A DNA stretch of 64,000 bases from Hortaea werneckii. Lineage: Eukaryota; Ascomycota; Dothideomycetes; Mycosphaerellales; Teratosphaeriaceae. Shown piece after piece: positions 41,921-52,870 of the stretch. Position numbers and translations under genes: made by a program. The stretch is from assembly GCA_037044905.1 (NCBI GenBank), contig JBAOKB010000173.1, positions 186,001-250,000 on the forward strand, in the 5' to 3' direction. The number at the start of each line of letters is the position of its first letter. The stretch's first letter is position 1. Below the pieces are notes generated by a model. It was given only the letters and a program-made list of their open reading frames with translations. It was not told where the DNA came from and made no database searches.

Positions 41921-42874
41921 ATGGTTTGGCGAAGTGCAGTCACGACTGTGTTGGCGGCCACGTTTCACAGAGCTATAGCCGAAAATTTTCCAGAGGATGA
42001 TGGCTGGGGTCTTCTTTGGGAGCGCGGCATGCAGTACAATTTTGTCCCATGCCAGGGTCGGCGCTGCGAATTTGTCGAGGTGTGGCATGCAGATGGAACC
42101 CGGGCTTCGTTTGAGCCGTTTCGAAATTTCACCTGCGGGTCGAACGTTAGCTCTATCAGCGTCAGTTTCGGCGACGATGCTGGCGAGGGTGACACACAGC
42201 TGCTCGTCGATTGCGGGGAAGAAGTGCAGGTCATCGCCGGCGCATTGATGCCTGGAGCTCTAATCCCGCCGCCCGACACCAGGATTCTCCCGGGATGCTT
42301 GGAGGCAAAGGTGAACGACTCGAGACAAGGAGTCGTCGCATCGGCGCTTACAAGCGGAGCTAGTAGTAGCCAATTGCTCGCATCTTCCTCTGCCAGCCAA
42401 TCCTCCATCTCGAATAGCGGTGCGGAGGGGCGCCTCTCTCAGACAACGTCGGGAACCTCCTCCCGAATCGACTCCCTGTCTAGCTCGGCGGCTACCGAAC
42501 CCAGTGCAGACGGTGCCTTGACCGATACTTCACTAGATTCTAGCTCAGCGTCCGAGGAACTACCGAGCGGGCCCTCGGTTGGTCCTTCGTCCGGAGGCGG
42601 TACATCGAGCAGTGACCCTCGCACAACCTCAGATGGTGATGGAAACCTCTCCGCATCCGCGACTTCGTCATCCGGGCAGCAAGAATCGGTCGGCATGACT
42701 AGCACGTCGCAAGAGCCCATAGGCTCTTCTCAGCCTAGCGCCACCTCCGCTCGAGATTCTTCGATCCCTGCACCGGCTGCAGGCATCACCCAAGGCTCGT
42801 CCTCCGTCCCTCTTACCGCAATCCCAGCACAAGGCGGCAATATCTCTACAACTAGCTGCATCTGCACGTGCTAA
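41921..42874 (+). CDS. Secreted Ser/Thr-rich protein with Cys-containing N-terminal domain
   Basis: The start at 41921 gives a clean signal peptide (MVWRSAVTTVLAATFHRAIA); an in-frame ATG at 41888 is possible. The mature part begins ENFPEDDGWG and has a compact domain with Cys in NFVPCQGRRCEF, NFTCGSN, LLVDCGEE and LPGCLE. From about residue 140 onward it is a low-complexity Ser/Thr/Gly tail, likely O-glycosylated, ending CICTC. Wall-associated proteins have this design. No GPI tail is seen. Divergent from the GH17 gene, fitting a cell-wall theme. Family not recognised. Confidence 0.65.
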   Translation: MVWRSAVTTVLAATFHRAIAENFPEDDGWGLLWERGMQYNFVPCQGRRCEFVEVWHADGTRASFEPFRNFTCGSNVSSISVSFGDDAGEGDTQLLVDCGEEVQVIAGALMPGALIPPPDTRILPGCLEAKVNDSRQGVVASALTSGASSSQLLASSSASQSSISNSGAEGRLSQTTSGTSSRIDSLSSSAATEPSADGALTDTSLDSSSASEELPSGPSVGPSSGGGTSSSDPRTTSDGDGNLSASATSSSGQQESVGMTSTSQEPIGSSQPSATSARDSSIPAPAAGITQGSSSVPLTAIPAQGGNISTTSCICTC

Positions 42875-43749
42875 GTGGTATGGGCATGCGGGTGCACGAG
42901 AATGGCATCTATGGTAGGAACGGAACTTCAGATGGGCAGTGTGAAACGTCATTCGTATTAGATAGTGGGCTCTGGGCAATTCGAACTCGTACTTGCGTTG
43001 GTCTCGTCAAGGTTTCGCTTTGTGTGCACACATAGTCAAAAGATTGTAGCAGTTCCACCGAGGTTCGTACCTCGACAGGTCTCTCTATCAATAATACCTC
43101 CCTAATTTACCTATGAGACCTACCTAGATAAGAAAATCCATGTACTCTCAAATCACATTTTAGAACGCTAGCCATTCTCCGTCTTGAAGATCATTGGTAT
43201 GCATCACCTCGACTTCTTCTGCAAACTTGCCCTTCCACGCTGTGCACTTCGGGCACGCGTGCGCCTTTTTGCACTGTCATGTAATCGGCCAAGGTCTGCA
43301 CGCCTCCGCATTACTTTGCGTAACCGTGATGGAGCATATGAGGATCTACTCCTTCCTTTCAGGGGCTTTTTGGCGCTCAGGCTCTTTCTAGAGACCACTT
43401 TTCCGACGGGCTTCTGCCAATCGTTCTGCTGACTGTCTTCTATACAACCACGTTGTCCGTTGCTAGACAGAAATGAAAAAAGAGGATTAATCTGCGACGG
43501 AAAAGGCGAGGTAACCGCAGCTTTACGCATTGCGACGTGATCAGTCCTCAAACTGTCGCTGTGAACGCGGAGAAATGCTCGCCCTAAAGCTTTGAAAGCC
43601 TTTCGCAGTCGGAGGGGGCGTACCGTCACGTCGTCTTGGAGTCGCTGCTGAAGATAGTCTCGACACGTGTCCTTGTTCATGATAAGCTATCCGCATGACT
43701 TCTGGGACAAGTGTTCTTACCTTTATCAACTTTGCAATGATTTGCTGCA
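42875..43749. other. Intergenic; one basic ORF
   Basis: A minus ORF at 43204-43680 (158 codons, ending in a strongly basic RRTRARSAQRGRA tail) might be a gene, but it has no family and a plus-strand ORF overlaps it. Otherwise nothing seen. Confidence 0.3.
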
Positions 43750-44731
43750 TTGCAACCTAGATATGCGGCTAGCCTCGAGCGCTTCGATCGGAAAAGGGTA
43801 TAACGGCTGTACTTCTACTTGCAACCTCTTCAGGCGGTTATGACATAGATAGTATTTACTCGGAAGAGTAGACTAACAATCGACATATACGTTACGCAAC
43901 TTCGCGCTTAGCTAGATACCCTCTAGCTTAGCATCTAAAAAGCTGCAGCAAGCGTCGACAATATAACTACGAAGCTTATAATGCTGCTTTCGCAGCTAAT
44001 AATACATGTTAGGGTAATGTTTTTATATCTGTACTACCTAGTGCGACGTCTACTATACGGTTTTACGGGCTTCTATACTATACAAAACGTAGGGATAGTA
44101 TTGCTCTATATAGTTTTTATAACAATAGTAGCACTTTAGAGCTTATGTACTTTAAGATATAGCTTCTTTTAATTGTATTTTCTAGACTAATGTCCTTTAT
44201 TTAGACATAATAAAGCCTAACGTCGAGCTTAGAGACAAGATATTACTCTTTTAAGCTCTCTTTTAAGACACAATTAAACTACTAGCGTATATGCTTGTTA
44301 TAACTACATAGGAGTATAGATAGACTATAAATTAGTAAAGAATAGAACCTTATCCCTTTTACTATCTAAGTTAATCCTTTACTCTACGGTAGACCTAGTA
44401 AAGAGTCTAGACAAAGAATAGTTACTATAATACTCTCTCGATAGTAAAAAGCCTCGTCTAGTTAATATATAGAGATGTAGAGCCTATTAGTCTATAGTCG
44501 CCTATATAATGTGTATTAATATATCTTGCTTGCTCTAAAAAACCGCTTTACGCTATTAAAATCTTCTATTTATACTGTCTAACGTATATAAGAGTATATA
44601 TGTAAAAGATCTAATTTTTTAGAGACGATTATATGGAGTTATCTATACTAATAAGCGATAGGCTTGGTTCTAGAGGAGATAGAAGACTAGTAGGAGCTAA
44701 AGACGCTCCCTTATAAGACTAGGCCATCCAT
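43750..44731. repeat. TA-rich decayed block, RIP-like
   Basis: Nearly 1 kb dominated by TA, CTA and TATA steps with stops in all frames, sharply different from flanking genes. One frame near 43968 reads YEAYNAAFAANN, reminiscent of the helix-turn-helix of pogo-type transposases, but this is weak. Probably a transposon remnant mutated by RIP. Confidence 0.6.
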
Positions 44732-45739
44732 TTAAGAGTGTCTTTCGCTAATGTTTTCTATTAAGTTTGTAAGGTCCCGTCCTATAGTTGTCGTAATGTC
44801 CCCTAATTTCTTTCTTGCCCTGTTAATATCACTTATGGTTTCGTTACAGGATTTAGTCCTATATTCCCTTGCTAGATCTTCATTCCAACGTTTAGGCGGG
44901 TTGTAATAAGATTCAAATTTATCCTTCTCTAAATCAAGGATGTATACATTGGCTCCAGGTTCGAACAGCCCTATTTCAAGATCACGAATAGAAGATTGTT
45001 GCGTTGTCGGATACTTTAGTCTTTGCAAGAGAGAATCCAGAATATTTGTCCCAGTTCGATGTTGGAGGTCCCATCCTTGATACAAAAAGTCATTACTGTT
45101 CCCCTTCCTATAGGTCTCGGTTACAAGCTGTGCTAATTCTTCGTATTTGCTCGTGTTATAGAAGCTTTTTAGCGACTTCCATACGAGGCCACCCATTTTT
45201 CCGTGCTCTGGAAAGTGCACTGCAAAGACAAGTGCCCTATCTTTTCCCGCGCCGGAGAAGATAAGTACGTCACAAGATTCCGTCGCCTTGCTTTCGTTGC
45301 CCGTAAAGAGGTGATCAGTTACATTAGTCTTAACAGGAATCCGCTGCCATTGTACGGGAGGCTGTTTCGGAGAAGCTAGAAGAGACGAGTCTAGCCTTGC
45401 GTTTTCGAAGTAGTTTGAACATTGTCTAAGACGCTTTAGCGAGCCTTGAGTCCCTCTCGAAATCGTAAGAGGAGGTGTTGTTCTATGCTCGAGTTCTAAA
45501 TTGTTGCCTTCAGCAGGACTAAACTTAGTGCCATCGTCGGTGGGAGCCAAATTTTGATTCCAATCGGTCGTAGACTGCGCTTTGCCGTCGAGTTTAGGAT
45601 CCGAAGAAGCATCTTCTTTTACGGGTGTGTTGCAACTGCGTCTACTAGGAGCCGCGCGTTCGCTATCATTGTGCTTAACCAATGTCCTGCCTCCGTTTTC
45701 TCCATTGTCATCGCCCGAAGCCCTTCCATGCCATAGCAT
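44732..45739 (-). CDS. Tandem orphan family, copy B, 335 aa or more
   Basis: The N-terminal half is polar and repeat-like (DASSDPKLDG, TDWNQNLAPT, TISRGTQGSL); the C-terminal half (about 155-335) is a conserved domain: SCDVLIFSGAGKDRALVFAV, HFPEHGKMGG, FLYQGWDLQHRTGTN, ILDSLLQRLKYP, VYILDLEKDKFESYYNPP. The frame is open upstream of the ATG to about 45953 and encodes a further homologous module, so the true start may lie upstream or be lost. Paralogous to the two ORFs immediately upstream (45927-46364 and 46519-47256). Function unknown; the C-terminal domain resembles the orphan at 31867. Confidence 0.6.
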   Translation of the reverse strand: MLWHGRASGDDNGENGGRTLVKHNDSERAAPSRRSCNTPVKEDASSDPKLDGKAQSTTDWNQNLAPTDDGTKFSPAEGNNLELEHRTTPPLTISRGTQGSLKRLRQCSNYFENARLDSSLLASPKQPPVQWQRIPVKTNVTDHLFTGNESKATESCDVLIFSGAGKDRALVFAVHFPEHGKMGGLVWKSLKSFYNTSKYEELAQLVTETYRKGNSNDFLYQGWDLQHRTGTNILDSLLQRLKYPTTQQSSIRDLEIGLFEPGANVYILDLEKDKFESYYNPPKRWNEDLAREYRTKSCNETISDINRARKKLGDITTTIGRDLTNLIENISERHS

Positions 45740-45926
45740 CGGACCGCGATCGTTCGGACGACTTCTACTATACCCGAATCCTAAATTAGGGCCTTTAGCA
45801 GGACTTCTCGTGCGATCGTCGTTATAATCGGTCGTGTAGTGCGCTTCATCGTGCCTAGTCGCAAAGTTAGGAGTAGGTAAAGCATCTCCTCTTATGCGTC
45901 GGTCGTAGCTGTATCGAATATAGTTT

Positions 45927-46364
45927 CTAGTCTCGGAAAATATCGCTCTCCCCTATTTTCCAGGTTTTTTGTTGGTTTTTAGAGTTGTCTGCAACTGTTA
46001 TTTCATCCTTCTCTAAATCAATAACGTAGCTCCAGTCCCCAGATCTCCCCTCCTTTGTTTTTAGATCAAAGACCGGATCCTGTGGTCCTTCCGGCCACCT
46101 TAGCTTAATCGCAAGAAGACCAAGCACGTTTATCGATTTGCGTTCGGAGCCATCCCACCCTTGGTACCAAAAGTTATAGTTATTGGCATTGCTACGTGCC
46201 TTGAATGTACCCTCTTTTAACTGTTTGTAGCTTCTCGAGGGTTGGAGAAAATCGAATATGCAAAGGCTTACGATGTTGCCAAAATCTCCTTTATTAGGGT
46301 AATGAACTGCAAAGAATACTTCGCTCTCCTCTCCGGCGAGAATGTACAAATCACAAGATCCCAT
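45927..46364 (-). CDS. Tandem orphan family, copy A, C-terminal domain, 145 aa
   Basis: Conserved domain alone: SCDLYILAGEESEVFFAVHY, GNIVSLCIFDFLQPS, NFWYQGWDGSERKS, VLGLLAIKLRWP, WSYVIDLEKDEITV. Equivalent to the second half of copy B. A TAA directly precedes the ATG, and the matching N-terminal half lies just upstream at 46519-47256 ending in a stop, so copy A looks like one gene split by disabling changes. Confidence 0.55.
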   Translation of the reverse strand: MGSCDLYILAGEESEVFFAVHYPNKGDFGNIVSLCIFDFLQPSRSYKQLKEGTFKARSNANNYNFWYQGWDGSERKSINVLGLLAIKLRWPEGPQDPVFDLKTKEGRSGDWSYVIDLEKDEITVADNSKNQQKTWKIGESDIFRD

Positions 46365-46518
46365 TTATGCGGTTTTGTAGGACGACAAGGAGGAAGGTCA
46401 GACCTGTTTTAATTCCAAAATTCCACGATCATTACATATTGCGTTTGCATAAGGCTTTATCTAAATAGTGCTATAGGACAATGTGGGTGTTCGTTAAAAA
46501 GGGTATTTCATCCTTATT

Positions 46519-47256
46519 CTAACGACGCGCTATAATCTGGTACCACTGGTCCCCAGAATCCAAATCAGAATCAGACGACGCATCTGTATTAGACTCCCCG
46601 CTGGACATCCGATCATTACTAGACTGCATTTCAACGCCCTTATTACTACTCGTGGCGTACGCAGTAGGATTTGACCCTTGTCTACGACGCGTCAGCGAGC
46701 CTTGAGTTCCTCTCGATATCGTAGGAGCCAAGTCTTGATTCCAATCGGTCCTAAATCGCGCTTCGTTGGGGTGATCAGGATCCGGAGAAGCATCTTCTCT
46801 TACGTCTTTGCCGTAACTGCCATTACTAGATCCCTCACTAGACATATGGTTTTTAACAGAGTGCATTTCATCGCCATCGTCACTACTCTCATCGCAGGCA
46901 ATGGAGTCTAACCATCCTCTACGACGCCTTGGCGAGCCTTGGTTTCCTCGTAATGTCGCAGGAGCGTGTTTTCTAGCAACATAGTGTTTAGCGTCATCGC
47001 TGTAAGGAGCCAGATCTTGATTCCAACTGGTCTTGGTTTGCACTTCGTCGTCCGTAGCCGCAATATTAAGGTCCGAAGCATCTCCTCTCACGTGTTCGTT
47101 GCAACTGCAAGAAACTGCCCGTTCGCCATCATTGGGCTTATCTGACTTCCTGCCCCGATTTTCGGTGGCATCGCCGAAAGCCCTTCCTTGCTGCAGCTTT
47201 GGACCGCTATTGTTCGGACGACTTTCCCGGCGTAATTCGAAACGTTCATTGGCCAT
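46519..47256 (-). CDS. Tandem orphan family, copy A, repeat-rich N-terminal half, 245 aa
   Basis: Low-complexity polar protein with two internal modules. Each runs V(R)xDAS... (T)xWNQDLAP ... RGxQGSxxRRR ... SSxxGxEMxS ... MSS. The first residues (SRPNNSGPKLQQGRAFGD) match the part upstream of copy B's ATG (SRPNDRGPMLWHGRASGD). The ORF ends QWYQIIARR then TAG, at the place where copy B reads QWQRIPVKT and continues into the conserved domain. Likely disordered; likely the broken first half of copy A. Confidence 0.5.
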   Translation of the reverse strand: MANERFELRRESRPNNSGPKLQQGRAFGDATENRGRKSDKPNDGERAVSCSCNEHVRGDASDLNIAATDDEVQTKTSWNQDLAPYSDDAKHYVARKHAPATLRGNQGSPRRRRGWLDSIACDESSDDGDEMHSVKNHMSSEGSSNGSYGKDVREDASPDPDHPNEARFRTDWNQDLAPTISRGTQGSLTRRRQGSNPTAYATSSNKGVEMQSSNDRMSSGESNTDASSDSDLDSGDQWYQIIARR

Positions 47257-48466
47257 AACTAGAGAGTTGTTGCGAGAATTCAGATGTGAAAATGTTCTAG
47301 CGAGGGGTACTCGGCCATGAAAAGCTTTATAAGACTTTCTTTTCGTTTCCCAAGACCCCCTCCGCCATGCTTACGTACTAGAGTCGCTAAATTATGAACC
47401 AACAAGAAAGCAACGTGGAAAGACTTCACTTCTCGAAGGCAAATGTAAGTAATTCAGCTGATTCTAATCATGACAGATACAATCTCCCTGAAACTCGACA
47501 TAGTTGCTAGTGATATGTCGGACCCGCTCCAGGTCGTTGCGGCGTCGCTTTTCGTATCTCCGCCCTCAAACACCTTCTTCTAGTCAGTTTAAATTCTTGA
47601 AAGTCGACGGTTGAAGTGATCTTACCTGGTTGAGCAGAAGAGCAAAGCATCGTTCTCTGGCACCAGCCGCTGTTCGCATACGCAACTTCAAAACTCTTTT
47701 AGTCGCTATCTTACACCTTTCTTATTCCAAATCCAACTGACCAGAATTGCTGAAAGATGAAAGGGTCCATTGTGACTCTTGGTACTGTTAAGGACAAAAG
47801 CAGTCCGGTTCAAGCTCCCAGTAGTCTTTGCGAGGCATTTGACTGCTCTCCGGGTTCTACAAAGCTTTGCTGACTGCCTAGCTTACGGGTCATAGGCTCC
47901 GTAGGGCTGGGATAGCTCTTGTTCCAGACAGACTCGTCTCTATCGCTACTGCACCACTAAGTAAGCCCGAGCACGGCTTCCACAGATGCTACGCTTTCGA
48001 GTTGGAGCATCGACAAAAACGCCTTCCTCCTTTATCAAAAGCAGATGAAACTTTAGCTCGACGAGCTGAAGTTCTTAGATTCTGCAACTTGCAAGAATAA
48101 AAAATAGACATAGCCTTTTCCCTCTCCCCACACCACCCATTTCTGTCTCTCATTTATCTTTCCTTCTTATTTTCTGTTTGCCCCAGGCATTCTAATTTCC
48201 ATGAGCTGGAATGTGGTAATTTGCATTCTGATAGCGCAAAACATCATAAGTCATTTCTGCTCGATGCAGAGAGGCATTGTTGCTTCATTCTTGTTCCTAT
48301 CTACAGACCTTGCTATAGACTATTCTATCCACAGAAAGTTACAGTAAGTTCTCCAGACAGGTTGTTCAAATTGCTCTTGCACCCCTGCAGATGCTCGATG
48401 CACAGAGACAACAAATCTAGTCGACCATGACACACAGTAGAAACCAGCGAAGCCGAAGCAGCCACT
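47257..48466. other. Intergenic
   Basis: 1.2 kb without a recognised gene; pyrimidine-rich around 48110-48180. Confidence 0.4.
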
Positions 48467-50264
48467 TCACGTGAGCGGTGCTGTGCACCCAATCGCATAC
48501 TTCTCTGATCGACCCCATCCAACTTGCGAATCATTTGAGCCCTGAACTGCCCAGTCACCGCTTTCTAAAGCCATCTCTTCAATTGTAGGCAACTTGTCCG
48601 GCTCAGCTATATTGCCATTGAAGCTGACGACTGGCTTGTCGCTCTGTCGCTTGACCGGTTGCAGTCCTTCGATCTGTCCCTCTTCTTGAATTTCGAAGTC
48701 GACATCCAAGGAACATTCTTTCATGCAAATACTTAGAAGTAGACCTAGACCGCTCACACCAACCATTGTCGCAAAGAAGTGGTGTAGGGCACGGCGGTAG
48801 ATGATCATCACTGCTTGCTGCTCTGAAGCAGACGCCGATGCACGAAAAGAGAGCGCATATTCTTCGGCATGTGCTGCAATAGAAAGAGACATATTTTCCA
48901 GAATAAGCTGATGACGTAACATGTTCCTGAAAATGGTTCCTCCCAGGGATACTCCAAGGCAGAATCCGAAGCTCCTTAAGAAACTAAACAAAGTGATTGC
49001 GTGAGTGGCGCTACGGGCGGCACAAGAGGCTTGGGTGGCAGTCTGATGTGCGCTGAACAGAACTCCCTGACCCAGGCCTCCGATAAACAGTATGAAGATC
49101 ATGCCTTCCAGTGACGTATTCGAATCGAGAACCATAAAAGAGCCAGTTCCGAAAGTATTGATGATCCATCCAAATAGAACTGCCCACTTGTAGGATCCTA
49201 GCCGTGTAATAAGATATCCAGTCACGGCCGCGATGGGCAAAGTTGCTGATGCGTAGGCAAGAAAGACTAGGCCACTCTCAACGGAGCTGTATCTTTTAAT
49301 GGCGAGGAAGTAAAGGTTAAGGAAATACGTGTTCCCAAAGAGTGTGAAGCACTGAAGCATAGTGCAAGCGAAGGCGATGCAAGATGTCCAGGACTGGAAG
49401 AGCTCGATGCGTAGGAACGGCCGTTCTGTGGTCCAAGCACGTACAATAGAAAGGACTATAAGCGCAAATCCACCGAGGGTGGGCCCCAAGGTCTGTCCAG
49501 AATTCCAGGAAAACCTGCTTCCTCCCCAACAAACACCCAACAGACAAGAGGTCGATCCAGAGAGGAACAAGCACGAGCCAAGCCAGTCCAGTTCACTTAA
49601 GGATCGATGTGCCGTCAACGACTTTTCATCCTTCCTCAACACTAGCGGTACGGCGATGATCCCAACAGCACAGAAGGGAAGGTTGATGTAAAATAGCCAT
49701 CTCCACGAAGCTTGGACTAGGGCACCTCCCACGATGGGACCGATGGTAATAGCCAACGAGCTAATCGCTTGCATTATTCCGATGTACTTGGCTCGGAACC
49801 GAAGGGGAACAGCATCCGACAAAATGATCAGGTTCACTGCCAGAATGCCACCACCTCCAACTCCTTGAACGCTGTTTTTCATAATGAGCACCGATCGCTG
49901 AGCGCTTCTGGGTAACTTACGAGCGTCCAACCAAGATTTGTGGTATACCATGGGCCAAGGCACAAAGCACTGTGCCTATCGTGAACGCAAATACGGCACA
50001 GAAAAAGGTTATTCTTCTCCCGTAAATGTCAGAAAGAGACGCCATGATTGGCTGAACGACAGTGCTGGCTAAAAGATAGCTGGCGACGATCCAAAAGGCT
50101 GTCAGGGTGTCCGCTCTCATTGCGTGGGCAAGACGGGGAAGCGCTGCGGTGAGAATCGTCGAGTCTAGGGACACCACGCTTAGGACGCAAGCTTGGCAAG
50201 CAAAAGCGAGCCAGAACTCCTTTCCAGGAGACCATTGTCTGTTTGCCTGCCCGTGGTTGTGCAT
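48467..50264 (-). CDS. MFS transporter, DHA2 family (14-helix type), 582 aa
   Basis: Exons 50264-49921 and 49871-48467 (49-nt intron, AACAG acceptor) join to 583 codons. DHA2 signatures: LDSTILTAALPRLA (motif D1) in helix 1, SDIYGRR (motif A), VGRS|VQGVGGGGI across the intron, GPIVGGALVQASWRW (motif C plus WRW), and FYINLP. About 14 hydrophobic segments, with an extracellular-type loop before the last helix and an acidic cytosolic tail. Proton-coupled export of drugs, siderophore-like compounds or toxic metabolites is typical. No biosynthetic genes adjoin it. Intact. Confidence 0.9.
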
Positions 50265-52159
50265 CCTTACCGATTGGTTCAGAATAGGACGTCGAGTGAA
50301 GAGTCAAGGCACCTTATGGGAACCTAGAATCTGCCTCTTAAGGACCCTTATCGGCTGCAAAAGCAAGCCAAAGTGATTCAAAGATGCTGACAATAGGAAG
50401 GCACAGTGCGCCAACGGCAACTAGTCGGCGCAAGTAGTTGATGAAGTGCTTATGCATCCGTAGCAGTCATCTTGTTATCGTTCGAGACTGCTATCGAAGT
50501 CAAGCGCGGAATGGGCTTACCTTCGTGCTTACACCCTCGAGAGCGAAAGGTGTTCGGGAGGTGATCACTAAGAGACAACGCGGGAATCGAGCCCGCCCGC
50601 CTTTTGTTAACTCTCCCTTACACTTGCACCCAACGCTGTCTTCACATGGAAGAGCTGCGGATTAAAGATCCGGGCTCGCTATAGTACTTGCTGTTGGTTT
50701 TCAGTCGGCCACCTCCGATTTAAAGAGCCACCGTGTAGTAAATCCACATCACGAATTGCATCTCAACGTTTCCCTCTGCTGAATGGGAATCTTTACACAA
50801 CCGCCCTCTGGAAAACCCTTAGGTAAAAGCGAACGATTGCTTCCGAGTTATCAAATTAGTAATGTAACAGAAATTATGCTGTAAGGAGAAGAGAAAAGCT
50901 CACCACTATATCTCGCGTGAACCTGGGTAACGCCAATAACTTAGTCTTTCGATTCACCCATGCAACTATGAAGCCGTCCGAACCGAAAACGGGAAGAAAG
51001 GCTCAGAAACGGGTACATTTTGAAGATACCCCGCCTAGTATGAGACCTACCATTACCTCCAAAGACGAGAGACCTCGCCTCGACAGTAGAGACGCCCGGG
51101 ATCGCACGCAGGTTCGCATCCGGATTCGAATTAAAAGAAATTAGCACGACCTGGTTGAGGCGTAGCGTGGGGGATCAATTGCTTAGAGATAGAACATACC
51201 CGAATGTAATCAGATGGGCCCCGGTTGAAGGTTTTGTCCTTGACTTGTGCAGTACATGCGGTGAACATCCTTGATAGCGTCACCACTCCCCGTCGCCAAG
51301 ACCAATACGCCAAAGGCTAATCAAGTGCATCAATTCGAACTCACTGGGCGTTTTGCATTACAAGCTACACCCTCAAGGTTAATGGAAGCAAACCGTGAAG
51401 TCAGGCGATGGAGGGCGTCTACTTGGCATTTTGCCTTGTTGCATCTTCCTTGGCTAGTAACTGCTAAGGCGGGAAGCTTTGACTGTTTGCCCGATGAATT
51501 CGGGTCTTCTTTCAATATTTCAAAAATGCTTATTTAAACCGCTATAAGCAGACCTTCAGCTGGCCTCCCATAGAAGACCTAGGCAGAGTCTTAACTTCTT
51601 TAAGTAGCTTTCGGGAATGCGGCCAATACCGTTTTGCGTTCATAATCTTTGCAACTTAGGGCGAAAAGCTGCTCGGAACACCGCAGACCTCAAGAGACAT
51701 TGCCGGCGTATGCATAAGGCATTAGTCTGTTTCTGTCTTCGATTGTAGACAAGCTAATGGTGTATATATACTCTTAGGCTTTAGTCTACCCTCTAAACTT
51801 CCGTTCCCTCTTATTCCTAGGGATCCGTCATGCACGGAAGCGATTAACTAGCATTAGGAATTCCGTCGCGCAATGTCAACGAGAAAGCCAACCTCTTTCA
51901 TGTCCGCCTTAATCTCTGAGATAATCCTGCTTCTGTGCTTTTCTCGCCTTTGTGTCGCAGGAGGTGCGGGTCTAAAAAGCGCCTCTATGTAAGACGACAA
52001 TGACAAGTTTCACTTTTCGACCCCTCTTCGCCCCACTCTTCGGAATGGCGCCTTGGTAAGCTTGTTCATGCCCCGTAATAGTCTGGGATGGGATGAAATG
52101 GATAGCTCCCAGTTACTTTGAAGCGGGGTGATCAGCGCCAGATCCACAAACGCAATTCT
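50265..52159. other. Intergenic; one small basic ORF
   Basis: 1.9 kb. A plus ORF with start at 50968 (to 51144) encodes about 58 residues, very basic, with KRVHFE (an RVxF-like short motif) and RIRIRIKR; too short to trust. A tRNA-like relic near 50573-50640 was considered and rejected. Confidence 0.35.
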
Positions 52160-52870
52160 CTAGACAATTATGACTTTTGGTACGGCAATTTCTAGAGTTT
52201 GAGCAACTGTAGCAGCATTGGCGCTGTGTTCGCGCGACATGTCTGCTAGCCCCTTCGCTTCAAAAGGTCGGGAATTGCCTTTGGTCTCCGCGTTGGCCCG
52301 CGTACCCTGCGACCGCTGCCTCAGCTGGTGAGAGAGGCCGAGGAGAAGCCAGCAGAGTAGATTCAGAATGGAGAAGATGAGCAAGTGCTGCGGTCCGTCA
52401 CCTCTGGTGTAATTCACAGCCAGCGGATCCATGGCCCTGTAGAGTGCGTAACAGCAAGCGACAGCACCAATGAACAAGATGGTCGAGAGGGCCAGAACGG
52501 CGCATCCGACGAATTGCAGAGCGCGCGGATGGCCGGAGAGAAGGCTCTGCCACATGAAGCACAAACCGCCGAGTGTTTGGAAACTTGCCGCAGACCAGAC
52601 CATGCCTGCCAAGGGATTTCCGCTACGGTAGCTGAGTGCTTCTTCGCTCCCGCTCCCGCTCCCGAGCACTACTACAGTATCATCAACTGAAGCAAGGAGC
52701 GACCATTCCAGGATAATTATAGTCAACTGACTAAGCCACACAATCGAACAAAGAACAAGCCATTTGCGTTTCCCAAGCGTCATGCTGCTTGTAACACTCG
52801 TCCTCAGATTCACACTTTGGGACTTTGGCATAAGAGAAGGGTATTTGACCCATGGCGACAAGACGTACAA
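52160..52870 (-). CDS. Four-helix membrane protein, 236 aa
   Basis: Hydrophobic segments at WLVLCSIVWLSQLTIIIL, LAGMVWSAASFQTLGGLCFM, FVGCAVLALSTILFIGAVAC and LLIFSILNLLCWLLLGLS, joined by short loops, with a charged cytosolic-type tail. The ATG at 52783 (MTLGKRKW) gives a tidier start than 52870. Four-helix (MARVEL-like) proteins of unknown function are common in ascomycetes. No family assignment can be made from sequence alone. Confidence 0.6.
   Translation of the reverse strand: MYVLSPWVKYPSLMPKSQSVNLRTSVTSSMTLGKRKWLVLCSIVWLSQLTIIILEWSLLASVDDTVVVLGSGSGSEEALSYRSGNPLAGMVWSAASFQTLGGLCFMWQSLLSGHPRALQFVGCAVLALSTILFIGAVACCYALYRAMDPLAVNYTRGDGPQHLLIFSILNLLCWLLLGLSHQLRQRSQGTRANAETKGNSRPFEAKGLADMSREHSANAATVAQTLEIAVPKVIIV

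Noticed and set aside
50573..50645. tRNA-like sequence on the minus strand (T-arm GCGGGCTCGATTCCCGC and a pairing acceptor stem)
   Set aside because: The acceptor and T stems pair, but no anticodon stem forms and the D-arm is abnormal. At best a decayed tRNA; too weak to annotate.
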